Part shown: piece by piece, positions 1 through 10,500 of the stretch | Layout of the letters: each line of letters opens with the position of its first letter | Numbering within the stretch: the stretch's first letter is position 1 | Assembly: GCA_027382625.1 (NCBI GenBank) | Contig: JAJKFJ010022679.1 | Coordinates: forward strand, 1-50,659 | DNA from: Tetmemena sp. SeJ-2015 | Taxonomy: Eukaryota > Ciliophora > Spirotrichea > Sporadotrichida > Oxytrichidae | Direction: 5' to 3' | DNA: 50,659 nt | Translations under genes and position numbers: made by a program | Notes under the pieces: generated by a model | What the model was told of the DNA's origin: nothing | Seen by the model: only the letters and a program-made list of their open reading frames with translations | Databases searched by the model: none

Positions 1-324
1 TATCTATTAATTTTTCTTATTTATTAATTTTACTCCCATATTGGATCTATAGCTCACAATTTCTGATTGATTGAAGGTGTAATGATAAAATAATATTTAA
101 ATTTTGTAACCTCCAGGCACATTAGAGGCCTGTGTTAGTGTTTTGAATATTCTGGGGGAGCGTAAGGATCTGCCTTAATTTGAGGTTTATTATAGACGAC
201 TAGGGTCAGTCACCCATATCCAAACCTAAAAAGGGCTTTCCCAACTTTAACTCCCTTAATATAAATTTTGAAGTCATTCTCACCCTCTTCAGATTTAAAC
301 CTGAGAGGATTTCAATGAGATGCT
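1..324. other. intergenic, nothing recognised
   Basis: AT-rich flank downstream of the first minus-strand gene. No frame of either strand stays protein-like under the TGA-only stop code. No RNA gene or repeat was recognised. Confidence 0.5.
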
Positions 325-1353
325 TCAGACTTCGAAATCGAAGATCGTATACAGGCCCACAATTTTGGACTCCTTCAGCCATTCATCGATTGAAGGAGTG
401 AAAATTTCAAAGAGGGATCCGAAGAATCTTGGCTCGGTGTAGTAGAGCGTCTCGTCTTCGTCGTAGTAGGCGTCACTGTAAACATTCATACTGCATTTAA
501 AGAATAAATAAATAAATAAATAGAATCAAATCCTATAAGTGGATATTTATACCAAGAGACATTTTTAATTAGAAGAATCTATATATTAGGAAATAAAATT
601 TGAAATTGGTTTAGTCAATAACGGGTGTGTTGTCTAGGTAGCTGTCAACCAATGAACCGTTAATGAAATTTAAAATCTGCTATTTATCATTTTTTGCTAA
701 TATTATTCCACTAAAAGAGCAACTAACTAATATTTTGTATGACCTTGAAGTTCTCGTAGATATCTAGCTTCAACTGCAGTAGTTCAAATACTCTGATGGC
801 CTTGACCTTAAAGTTTAATGTCTTCACGCTCTCGTCCAAGACGGGTCTCGAGTATTAGATAGTCTACTCGTATGGTCTCCAATAGACCGGCCAAAACTGG
901 AGCTGCTGAGTTAAATTCAATCCTCTCAATTTTTAAAAATGAGTGTTATTGTAGAAGTTGAGAATCTAGTACTCTACCGTGAATTTAATATAGCTGTCGA
1001 TGTCGAATCTGTAAGTGGAACCCATGAAGTTAAATTTAATTATAAGATTGAAAGCTAAATCAACTTAGCTAATTATTTATTTTTAGGAAGCCTTGATGCT
1101 CTTGATCGGGGGAGATTCCAAAGTATTAAGTTTAGTAGACGACATCAGCCTCAAGGTAGCAATTTATTGAAGCAACTTCGGAATCATAGGCTGTATATCT
1201 TTCTCCGTCTTCAGCTTCAGAGGGCCAAAATCTGCTGCTCACTCCTGTGGAAATGAGAGCCAGAAGTACCAGCTTGAGAGCTCAAAAAGTAAATTAAAAG
1301 TAAAAAGGATCTTAAAATGTAAAACTTAGAGCTCCTTTGTCTAGTTGTAGCAT
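325..1353 (-). CDS. small secreted protein, tandem family member A
   Basis: Function unknown; the product is predicted to be secreted. Reading with TAA/TAG as Gln and removing four IESs (1284-1334, 1030-1090, 912-944, 484-743) gives one frame from ATG at 1353-1351 to TGA at 327-325. The N-terminus is MLQLDKGALKLVLLALISTG followed by VSSRFWPSEAEDGERYT, i.e. a short polar start, a hydrophobic signal-peptide core and a likely cleavage site before the RFWPS block. Later landmarks are FMGSTYRFDIDSY, QYSRPVLDESV, ENFKV and an acidic VYSDAYYDEDET segment, ending in FDFEV. Members B and C next door share all landmarks and the positions of the IESs. No known domain was recognised. The gene structure is well supported by the two paralogs; the function is not. 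Confidence 0.75.
484..743. other. IES, pointer AC (gene A, site 4)
   Basis: 260 bp between FK and VYSDAYY codons. Removal joins AAG GT to TTAC and restores the ENFKVYSDAY reading also found in B and C. The pointer is only 2 bp, so its exact placement is uncertain. Confidence 0.6.
912..944. other. IES, pointer TGAGT (gene A, site 3)
   Basis: 33 bp flanked by TGAGT at 907-911 and 940-944. Its length is a multiple of three, so the frame stays open even if it is retained. Removal gives NFYNNTQQLQFWP, which aligns with member B. Confidence 0.65.
1030..1090. other. IES, pointer GAAG (gene A, site 2)
   Basis: 61 bp, with no usable GT-AG borders, flanked by GAAG at 1026-1029 and 1087-1090. Removal joins ...HQGF to MGSTYRF in frame, at the same place as in B and C. 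Confidence 0.7.
1284..1334. other. IES, pointer AGAGCTC (gene A, site 1)
   Basis: 51 bp flanked by AGAGCTC at 1277-1283 and 1328-1334. It separates the initiator Met segment from the signal-peptide core. Without removal, a TGA lies just upstream of the core. Confidence 0.7.
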
Positions 1354-2670
1354 TCTAAATATTTACTGGAGTTGAGTTGTAAATTTAGTTTAATAGTTAC
1401 ACGAATCTTAAGCGTTTAATTATTATAGATCTAAATAGAGTTTTGAAGCCTCTATTATAAGTTAGTAGAAAAATTGGATTCAATCTAATCATAAGAGAAA
1501 ATTTTAACTCCAAAATGTGTTTGCAAAGTAAATTTTGGTAAAGTTCTCATATTTAAAGCTATGAGACGAGTAACGTTGCTTATCCAAGGTTTTAGTATCT
1601 GCTTTTATTTGGAATTTTGTTTTAAATTATTTAAATTTAATGAAAGTATTATATATTAAAATCCTACTATTTTAGATTCATTTGAAGATCTCTCTTTAAT
1701 AATAATAATAATTTAGGAGACTCCCAATTTTCTAATAACTTATATGCTGTTAGAATATTAATCTTGGACAAGGTCTGGAATTTTTAAAACGGCGTAAGAT
1801 TTACTAATGACTATTGAAATAATTTAAATTTTTAGGTGAATATTAATAAATCCTGATCTCTACATTCTTTTACCTCCCCTTACAGTAGAATTTAATAGAT
1901 ATTGAATTTTCTCCTAGAATATCCTTCTTTTTTCTTATGATAGTTTAATGCAAGAGATGATTTGGGAGTTACAACATAAATTTGTATACAAATTAAGATA
2001 TAAAGAAGGAATGATAAGAAGGCAGAGATAGAGATATGGGCAATGTTTGTTTTAAAAAAATATTTTATGTTTTGACGTCTTTATGTTTATAAATAATTAT
2101 TTCTATAAGGGTTAATTTCGAGCTTGAGATACCTATTCGCTGCAAGCTTAAAATTAATTGAAAATTCAATTTATATGGTAAGTGTGGGTAGGTGGAGTGC
2201 AAGGCTTATAATTTTAACTTGAGTCTGGTATCTCAGAATTATTAAGAAGAAGCAGCTCCTATTTCTAACAAATATTTCCTCTAAAATGAAATTATTACTA
2301 AAATAGTATGTCTTAGCAGAGATAGAATAATTTAAAATCACAATTTAAGTTTATCTACATCTCTTTTTAAGCAATTTCTTTCCTGAGAAAAAATGCTTTA
2401 GAATTATCTTACTAAGAATAAATTTGTTTTGAATCTTAATATACAAAGAAAAAAGAAAGTTAATAAAAGATGCCAATTTTAAATTAATAAAAAGTCAATA
2501 AAAATATAAACTGAATTTTAATATTACCTTAACTTAAATTTTGAGATTGAAGATAATCAACTATGAATAAAAAGCAGTTTTACATGAATTTATATTTTAT
2601 AAATTGACTTTTAATAAGCTCCAAATTGGAATTAAAGTTATTTTAAAGAGGCAGTAATTGAGTCGTTAGT
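1354..2670. other. intergenic spacer between family members A and B
   Basis: About 1.3 kb of very AT-rich sequence upstream of A and downstream of B. No extended frame, RNA gene or repeat was recognised. It presumably holds the untranslated flanks of both genes. Confidence 0.5.
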
Positions 2671-4070
2671 TCAGATTCTAAACTTATAGTAGTGATAAAA
2701 GCCTATGACCTTATTCTCTGTTAGGAAATTTTAAACTTCTGGGAGGAAGAGCAATAACAAGTTGCCAGAGAATCGGTCTTCATCCCAGTCCATTATCTAA
2801 TCCTCATCATATTAGAAGTCGTCGTAAACCTTTCATAAGATATTCAGTTAATTTCTATGAATAAGTTCTTGTAATTTTGTAAATATAATTATAGAAGAAA
2901 TTATTTTTTTTCTGAAGGGTTATTCAACAATAGAGGATTTGCCTTCAATTCTGTCTAGGATAGAGGCCTAACCCACCTTTTTAATTTTTCAATATAATAA
3001 ACAAAATAGAAATTTGTTTAAAAAAAACACTTTATATTTAAGAATTCATAATTTCATTAAAAGGTTTTCATTTAAACTTCAATTATCTTTTGTTAACTAA
3101 TTCATGATTAAATTATTTTTTTATTCTAAGTAATAATAATTTAAAGGAAAGCAGAAATGAGAATTAAGGAGACTATCATGAAGCTGCAAATAAATTACAG
3201 CAGAGCTTGCTTCATTTCTCTGTGTCTTATACTTACAAAGTCTACTACTTAGATTTAGTGTTAGAATTTAGTTAGATTAAATTGGATTTAGAGCTTATTA
3301 TAAATTTCTCTCTTGAGTTACTAAAATGTAAAATTTAAATTTGTTTTTAGGAATAAATTTCTGCACGTTATTTCCCAATAATATAAAGTTAAAATTATTG
3401 AATAAAACCTTGAAGCTTGAGAAGACATGCCAATTGATATTTCCTAGTTAGAGTGACCTAGATCCCGCCATAATAAATTCTTAACTTTGAACATCCTCGT
3501 CAAAGAAGGGCCTAGAGTATTCAAACTTTTACTAATAAGGCTGAAAATAAAAGGGCTGAATGTACAATGACTGGTTACAAAAATATAAACTCTCAATATA
3601 AAATAGTTACAGATTTATCCTTTATAATTGATTATAATGGTTGTTTTAATAGAAGTCAAGGATTTAGTATTCAACTGTGAGCATATAAAAACTATCGATG
3701 TCAATTCCATACACGAATCCCATGAAACCTTTAATTTTGTCTAACTTTTTTATTTTCAAAGGATATTATTATAAACTATATTAGATTAACATAATTTAAT
3801 TTTTAACCTTCAAGAAAGCCATCTGGTGGGATAAGATATTAAAAGGTATCGTAGGTGATGTCTCCCTGAAAGAAGTAATTTATAGAAGCTGTGTCAGATT
3901 CGAAAAGAGTGTATCTGTCGCCGTCATCTGCACCTGCTGGCCAGTACTTGCTGCTCACACTTGTCAGAGATAGAGTCAATAGGAAAATCTTGAGTGCTAA
4001 ATATGAAGGAAAGTAGAAATCACTTTAAAATTATTCTAATGCTGGTGCTGAAGATTTGTTGGGTTTACAT
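2671..4070 (-). CDS. small secreted protein, tandem family member B
   Basis: Paralog of A and C; function unknown. From about 3998 down, the frame gives a hydrophobic ALKIFLLTLSLTSVSS stretch, then KYWPAGADDGDRYTLFESD, GFLEG/FMGFVYGIDID, FYQNN/QSLYIQP, FEYSRPFFDEDV, SSFKV/YDDFQYDED and a final HYYKFRI before TGA at 2673-2671. IESs at 3732-3810, 3577-3642 and 2833-3411 rejoin in frame. The 5' end is unresolved. An ATG at 4070-4068 followed by an AGCAC repeat near 4030 and 3997 looks like the expected site-1 junction, but it joins out of frame, so either an indel exists or the true first segment lies elsewhere. Internal structure is good; the start is uncertain. Confidence 0.65.
2833..3411. other. 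IES, pointer AAACCTT (gene B, site 4)
   Basis: 579 bp flanked by AAACCTT at 2826-2832 and 3405-3411. Removal gives SSFKVYDDFQYDED, matching the conserved FKV/Y junction of the family. Confidence 0.75.
3577..3642. other. IES, pointer TGGTT (gene B, site 3)
   Basis: 66 bp flanked by TGGTT at 3572-3576 and 3638-3642. Removal gives FYQNNQSLYIQP, aligned with FYNNTQQLQFWP in A. Confidence 0.65.
3732..3810. other. IES (or intron), pointer AACCTT (gene B, site 2)
   Basis: 79 bp flanked by AACCTT at 3726-3731 and 3805-3810. Its borders could also be read as GT...AG, but paralogs A and C have IESs without GT-AG borders here, so an IES is preferred. Confidence 0.6.
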
Positions 4071-4594
4071 TTTAAAAAGGATATGCAATAATTAATTATA
4101 TGATAAACTCCAATCTGTCACTTTACAAAAAAAACTATATCCCAATTCTTGCTTTTTTATTTTTAAGAGAGGCTTTTCAAAATCACTAGAAATTCCTTTT
4201 ACTATAATCAAACTGAAAATGTAGAAATCATTTAAAATATCTAACATATTACATTAACTAACTCATTTATTTCTCCCTATTTTATTCTGGTTTTTTGTTT
4301 ATAATGAAAATTATGACAATTATTTATTGCAAGTATTTTTATATTATTGTAGGTAACTTGGAATTAATCATTTCGCCAAGCACACACTTCAATATATTTA
4401 TATCTTGTGTGAACGATTTTAGATAAAAGAAACCAGCTTTTAAACTACAAATACATTAAAGTATTTATTTAGTAAGGTGGTTTTAATTTTAATGACTCCT
4501 AAATTAGTGAAACTTACTATTCTATCCTGTATATTTACTATATTTATTAATGCTGATTTGCTTATGTTTTCTGCGAGTATATCATATTGCTCAC
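4071..4594. other. intergenic spacer between B and C
   Basis: About 0.5 kb, AT-rich. It may include the missing first segment of B, but none could be joined in frame. Nothing else was recognised. Confidence 0.45.
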
Positions 4595-6577
4595 TCAGAT
4601 CCTAAAATCGTAGTAAAACTGAGTGCCAATAATTTTCTTTTCTGTGAGGTAGTTGTGCAAACTAGGGAACAGATTTTCGATTAGACTGCCCGAGAAACGG
4701 TTTTCAGTCCAATCAACTGCCTAATCGTCATCGTAGAAGAAGTTATCGTAAACTCACTAATTAAGACAACATATAATTAGTAATGATGGAAAATGGCAAA
4801 TTTATAAAATTATTTTAGATTATTGAAAACGCGAATAATATTTTTCTTTTGATGACTTAACATGAAAAATAAACTTTAAATAATCTAAGGATCTCTTTAC
4901 AACATCATTTTTTGAATTTGGTATAGCAATTTTGTAAAATTTAAGCAAGCTCATTGAAGGATAAAGTAAATGGGATTAAAATTTGTTTTGTCAAAATTTA
5001 AATTTATATAATCAAACCAATTTAGTTGAGAAGTTTTAAAGAAAAATATTGAATAAATTAGGATAAATTTAAAAAAATTTAAAATAGTTTTTTAATCTTT
5101 CAATTTTTATTATCTAAAAATATTTTGCTTTAAAATTTAAAAAATTTTAAATCATATTTTTTGGTAATTTTTTTTATTAAATTTTTAAAAATTATTTTTT
5201 ATAGCTAAAGTAGAAGTTTAACCATTCAAGCGATAAGGTTATTTGCAAAAAGGCAAAAATATAATGATTATTCTTAAAGGGTTCATTTAAATTTACTTTA
5301 TAGACAAATTACTTTTTTATTAAAAAAAACACTCTTTAGAATTTTCATATACAAAAAATAATCTTATTTATTTTCTTAAATATAAATATAAATCTTTTTA
5401 TTTAAATAGGGAAATATTATTTAATTCTATGACTTTGAAGTTTTCGTATACGTGCCAGTCTAAATATCCTAAGTAGACCCCTCTAATACCACTAATTATG
5501 AAATGAAGATTATCAACATCCTCGTCCAAAATTGGTCGCGAGATCTCGATTTACTATTAGTAAGGCTAGGTCACTATTGGCTAAAATATAAAGCTCTGGT
5601 TTAAAAGTAATCTTAAATTTTAAATAAAAGATCTTATTTTTTCGAAGGACTTTTATTAGAAATATTAAATAAATGACTGTTGTTTAAGTTTTTGTTTTCA
5701 GCTTAATCAAACGTAAAAATACTTTACAATCTAAAAGTTTAGAAGATATTTCCTACTATCACTGCAGTAATTCAAATAACCTTAATTTTATCCCTTTATT
5801 TTAAAATTTAATCATGAAAAAGTTTATATTTGTAAATTTCTTTAAAATGTTTTTTTTGATTAGGTATCTTAGAAATTGAGGATGTTGTATTCTACCATGA
5901 GCTCAAGCTATGTGATAATTTCTAATCCATATATTCCTCCCATAAAACCATCCAAATTTATTTAAATAGATATATTCTAAAAAATAAGAGAAAGAAAAAA
6001 CTTATGATTATATATTGAAGCGAAATTTTGAGTTAATAAAAAGAGTCAATTCTCTTTTTAACTCGAGTGCAGGCTTAATTAAACAACTTGAAGCTGAAAA
6101 GCAAAGATTATTTTTCCTCTAATAGAAGCTGTATATATCCTATGTAATTTATTTTATCCTTCATTGGTTTACTAAATAAACTCAATTTCGTAAATTTGAG
6201 GTAACTAAATACAATTTTATTGATCTGGAAGTTGCAGAAGGATAATATTGTCCTTAAAAAATTATATCTTCACCATTTAATTTTCGTTTTAGTAAATTAG
6301 ATTAAAAGCTTAACGTATATTACAATTATAAATAACCTTAGTGGTTCATATCAGGCTCATATCCAGCAAAAAAAGTATCATAGGTTGCATCTGCCCCCAC
6401 ATAGGAGTTTATGGAAGCACCCTCAGAGTCAAGCAGTGTATATCTCGCACCATCTTCATAGTCAGATGGCCAGTATCTCCCACTCACTCCAGTGCCTATT
6501 AGACTCATGACCAATATTTACAGTGCTCATTAAATAAAAAATAAATTTAAATTATAAGCTCCATTTCGAGATGTCAT
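4595..6577 (-). CDS. small secreted protein, tandem family member C
   Basis: Third paralog. ATG at 6577-6575 is joined through pointer GCTC to the signal-peptide core: MTSRNGALQILVMSLIGTG, then VSGRYWPSDYEDGARYTLLD. Later landmarks are GFMGGIYGLEI, VEYNILNFQ, QPYQQQIEISRPILDEDV, YENFKV/YDNFFYDDD and a final YYDFRI, with TGA at 4597-4595. Sites 1, 2 and 4 carry IESs (6529-6561, 5950-6337, 4755-5434). The site-3 region (about 5600-5867) clearly interrupts the gene, but no repeat pair joins it in frame; candidates TAAGAT and TTTTAAA both leave a one-base shift. C may therefore contain an assembly indel or be degenerating. Confidence 0.65.
4755..5434. other. IES, pointer ACT (gene C, site 4)
   Basis: 680 bp flanked by ACT at 4752-4754 and 5432-5434. 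Removal gives ENFKVYDNFFYDDD, matching A and B. Confidence 0.65.
5600..5867. other. unresolved IES of gene C, with a fossil coding fragment
   Basis: Interrupts C at the site-3 position. Around 5745-5800 it contains, on the minus strand, a stretch resembling the RVFELLQLKLDIY-coding segment of gene A (IRLFELLQ, then TGA). C has its own counterpart of that segment elsewhere. Confidence 0.4.
5950..6337. other. IES, pointer AACC (gene C, site 2)
   Basis: 388 bp flanked by AACC at 5946-5949 and 6334-6337, with no AG at the acceptor side. Removal gives NHQGFMGGIYG, aligned with QGFMGSTY of A. Confidence 0.7.
6529..6561. other. IES, pointer GCTC (gene C, site 1)
   Basis: 33 bp flanked by GCTC at 6525-6528 and 6558-6561. 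It separates the initiator segment from the signal-peptide core, as in gene A. Confidence 0.65.
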
Positions 6578-7508
6578 ATTTAGTGAATTTGTGGAGAAAG
6601 ATTACAAAAATAAAATAGTTATTATAATTAATATGAAGAGATTTAATAAAGTCACTTATATTCATGCCTTTTATTAATGTTTTCAGTATAATGCTTCACA
6701 CTCTTATTTGCATTGTAAATGTAGGTATATTACGTTATGATAAATTTTATTTTTTTATTTGATTCCTTATTTTGATTATTAAAATAAAGAAAAATTTCCC
6801 TTTAATTTTTTTTAAAAAGTATTTTTATCTTCTAAGCATATAATAGAAGTAATTCTATTAAGAATAGTTTTTGGTATAATAATTAGATTTATAAAATACC
6901 AATAATTTTAATTAGGATTATTGAGCGTCCTCGATAATTTATTATATCATTTTAATGTATAAAATAATAACCTCTTCTATTTATCACAAATATTTTGAAG
7001 AAAAAATTAATATATAATTTTTTGATTTATTATTCAAAAAATTATATGAAAAATACATTATTTATTTTTTTTCAAATTAATTTATTTTAATATAGCTATT
7101 CAAATTTGCATTCTTAGGTGGGAGTGATTTTATTTTTATCCCGACTATCTCTAAAAATTAAAAAAATGCAGATTGAAAATTAATAGAATTTTCAAATTAG
7201 CAAAAGATAGATTATTGAAAATGAACTTTGCTTCCAGTGAGATAACTTATTTAAAACATATTTGCATAAAAAATCTAATTCTCCCAGGATAAGGCTTCAC
7301 AATTTTTAAATGAAATATCCATTCAAACTTTTAAAAAATCAGAGTTTTAATTTTTTTTTTATATCTATTTTTAAATTAAATAGTAATTTTTCCTTTAAAG
7401 TGAAGAAAATAGTGTGATAAAGAGGAATTTAATCGCAATTTAAGACTGATTCGGTGATAGAAGTATAGTTTATTATCATCACATCTACTCTTCCACATCT
7501 CACAATCC
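6578..7508. other. intergenic, nothing recognised
   Basis: About 0.9 kb of AT-rich DNA between two divergent genes, presumably with both 5' flanks. No frame, repeat or RNA gene was recognised. Confidence 0.5.
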
Positions 7509-10500
7509 ATGAAGTGCGAAAAGCCCATTAAAACCAAGTCCTATATACCCAACACAAAACTAACTCGCCCCGCTAATCCAAACTCTAGCACAACTAGATC
7601 AGGAACTAATAAAATACAATCACTATTATACATATCTGATTGTTTATTTTTAGGATCCAAAAAGGGCAAAGAAGCCCCAGTTGAAAGAGGGGCAAGCTCG
7701 AGAATAGAAAAAGCTAACGCTTAAGATAGTAATCCGCAAATGTAAATTAATTAATTCATTAATCATTACGTTAGTAGCGAGGTTTACAAATTAAAATTAC
7801 ATTAATGTCTTCTGAATTTTTAAATTAAATTATTTGTACAAAAAAATTTCATTTATTATTGTTGTTGAGGTTATTAATTCGATTAAATCTAAGATCGGAG
7901 TGGAAGTGCATTAAAGTGCCCTATCGAAAAGAAAATCAAATTCAAGCGTGAGCAAGAGTGCTCGAAAGCAAGAAGGAGTCCGCTGGAAAGTTATCAGGTT
8001 AGAAGAAATCAGCTAAAGATTCTTCAAATGTCAAGATCAATCATCATCTCAACAATATTTTTTTAAAAAAATTAGCATAAATTTGAAATATGAACTTCAA
8101 AATTGAAACTTATAATTTAAATTTTTATATGGGGGCCTAAGGTGACATCCATTTTTATTCCTAATCACAAGAAATCACAAAAAATATGCACAAAAATACA
8201 ATTCAATACACATTCTTGCATTTTTATTATGAATATCGAAGAGGAACATCCCTAAAAATAAAGCTTGAAATGTGGTGACAAAAACAGGAAAATTGGGAGA
8301 GGGGGAGCGGATTCACAAATTTAGAAAAAAATAGTTGCTCTGGGGTCCACGGATGACGAAGTCACCTAAAATATAGTTTAGAAGCAAACTAAAATTGATA
8401 ATAAAAATAGAATTATTTTTCATTAAAATGATTTTCCAGCTAACTCCCCTGTCACTAGATGCTGGATAATTTTAATTTTTTTCACTTCCATTTTCAACTT
8501 AATTTATTATGGTTATAATTCAGAGGAGAGCTCTTTAAATGAAATTTCATGTACAACAAAAATGTTTTTGCTTTTTTAATCTTAAACAATCAAACCCACT
8601 ATTTTAATATATTATATTTGGTTTAAGTTGATTTAATTATTCAAATATTTCCTTTCCATAATAAAAATTAATAGAGAGCCCCCAAGGCCGCCCACCTCAC
8701 TAAAACTTAACAAGTTTTAAATTAAGGGTATCAGTTTGTCTAAAGCCAAATAGTATTTTATCTTCAAAACTTATTTTTTTACTGTAAATTACACCCGCCC
8801 TAAGTTAACAGTCTATCAGCGTAATAGTTCAAAAGTTAAGTAGCACCTCTGCTTCCGCCTTCTAAAGGCATAAAAAACTCTAAACTCAAAAGAAATTTAA
8901 ACTTAATAAGTTTTTTAATTAGCGAGATGAAGCCGATGATCAGGAAAAGATATAGATTCTAAACTCTAAGCCAGTAAAAATTAATTATCGACAATTTTTA
9001 TATAGCCATTTGAGAGTTCTAATCAGAAAGCCTTGGGAAAAGTGAAAGCCACTTAAAATTAAAGTCCAATAATCTAGCTATCCTCTCCGCCTCCATCACT
9101 CTCAAATTTCAAGACTGACTTAAGCACACCCGGCCTAGACTCGATGATTCAAAGCCAGATCAAAGACTCATATTGCTCCTAATTTTATTACGCACTTTTA
9201 AAACTCTATTTTTAAATCTGGTATGAACTCCTTGAGGGATAAGAGAGGCAAATCTTAGAATGAAAATTGTTATTTATATTTTACTTATTTCTTAAGAAGA
9301 ATGTGAACTACAGCTTATTTTTCTAGGATTTTGACAATCTATCTGAGGCAGAAGAAAACAAAAAGAAAAGTAAGGCACCCGACCAATATTTAAGTCAACA
9401 TTAAAATTATCAACGCTAGCCAAATGGTTAAGCACTTTAATAAATTTAGGATATTTTAATCAATTCAATTTTCATTTTGGAGTATCGACTACTCTTTTAA
9501 TCATTGATTATAAATTCAAGGAGAATCAAAAGAAACATTTTATTAAAATTAAGATGTAAAATATCTAAGCAGGAGAAGAATATTCTTTTGATTTTTAAGT
9601 CACGGATAAAATCTTATTTACTTTTATTGTTTTCTAATTTTGATATCTGAAATTATGTAATTTCTTAATAAATAGCAATGAAAAATAAAGTTTAAGGAAA
9701 TGCTCTGGTTGCTATAATTTTAACGTTGCACTAGCCTAAGCAACAAGTAGAATATAAATGTTTTCTAAAACTTTAATAGCTAACTTTAATGAGATTTTTT
9801 TTTTTTAAAAAAAAGTTACAGTCAAATAAAAAATCTTCTCATTCTGCTTTTTAAGTTTGCCACTTAACAACTTATTTGCCATTTTAAGATAATTTGCTGT
9901 ATATTATTGATTAATTAACATATATGTTCTCACTAAAGGCTACTTATAATTTAATTAAGTGATTATTTCTATTGAATTTAGTCTCTCTAATATTTTAATT
10001 CGTTATTTTTAGGGGAGGTCAAGAAAATTGAAAAAGAAGAAAAGCAAAGCTAATTATAGAAAAAGGTGTAATCTAAAATCGAACAAAAGCAAAATACTAA
10101 AACAAAGGAGCCAAAAATTCAAGAATAAAAAATTAAAAAGAAACAAGATCTTCTCCCTTTAAAGTTAATTTTATAAGTCTAACTATCTTTTCATAATTTA
10201 ACTCCCTTTAAGTTAAATAGTTGAAGAAAAAGGCGTTAATTTGATAGAATAGTCTCAAAATCCCAAGGATTTAATTGCATAGTTATTTTAAATTGGTTTT
10301 GACCCAGACAACTAAATAAATTCCACAAAAAAAGAAGACTCAAAAGAAGCAATCATAAAAAAGCAAAGCAATCGAATGCTTACAGAAAGGGAATTCACAG
10401 GACTAAAGAGTGGCAGAAGAGAAAAAAGAAGACACCAGTTTCGATTCTAACCCATCTATATTGATAAATATCCCTCTTCTAATAAAGGAGTCAACTCAGT

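Noticed and set aside
501..522. AAAT microsatellite
   Set aside because: A short run of (aaat)n within an IES, common in AT-rich DNA, with no further structure.
3732..3810. Site-2 interruption of gene B as a spliceosomal intron
   Set aside because: GT-AG borders can be drawn, but the same site in A and C lacks them and has pointer repeats instead. Kept as an IES with this caveat.
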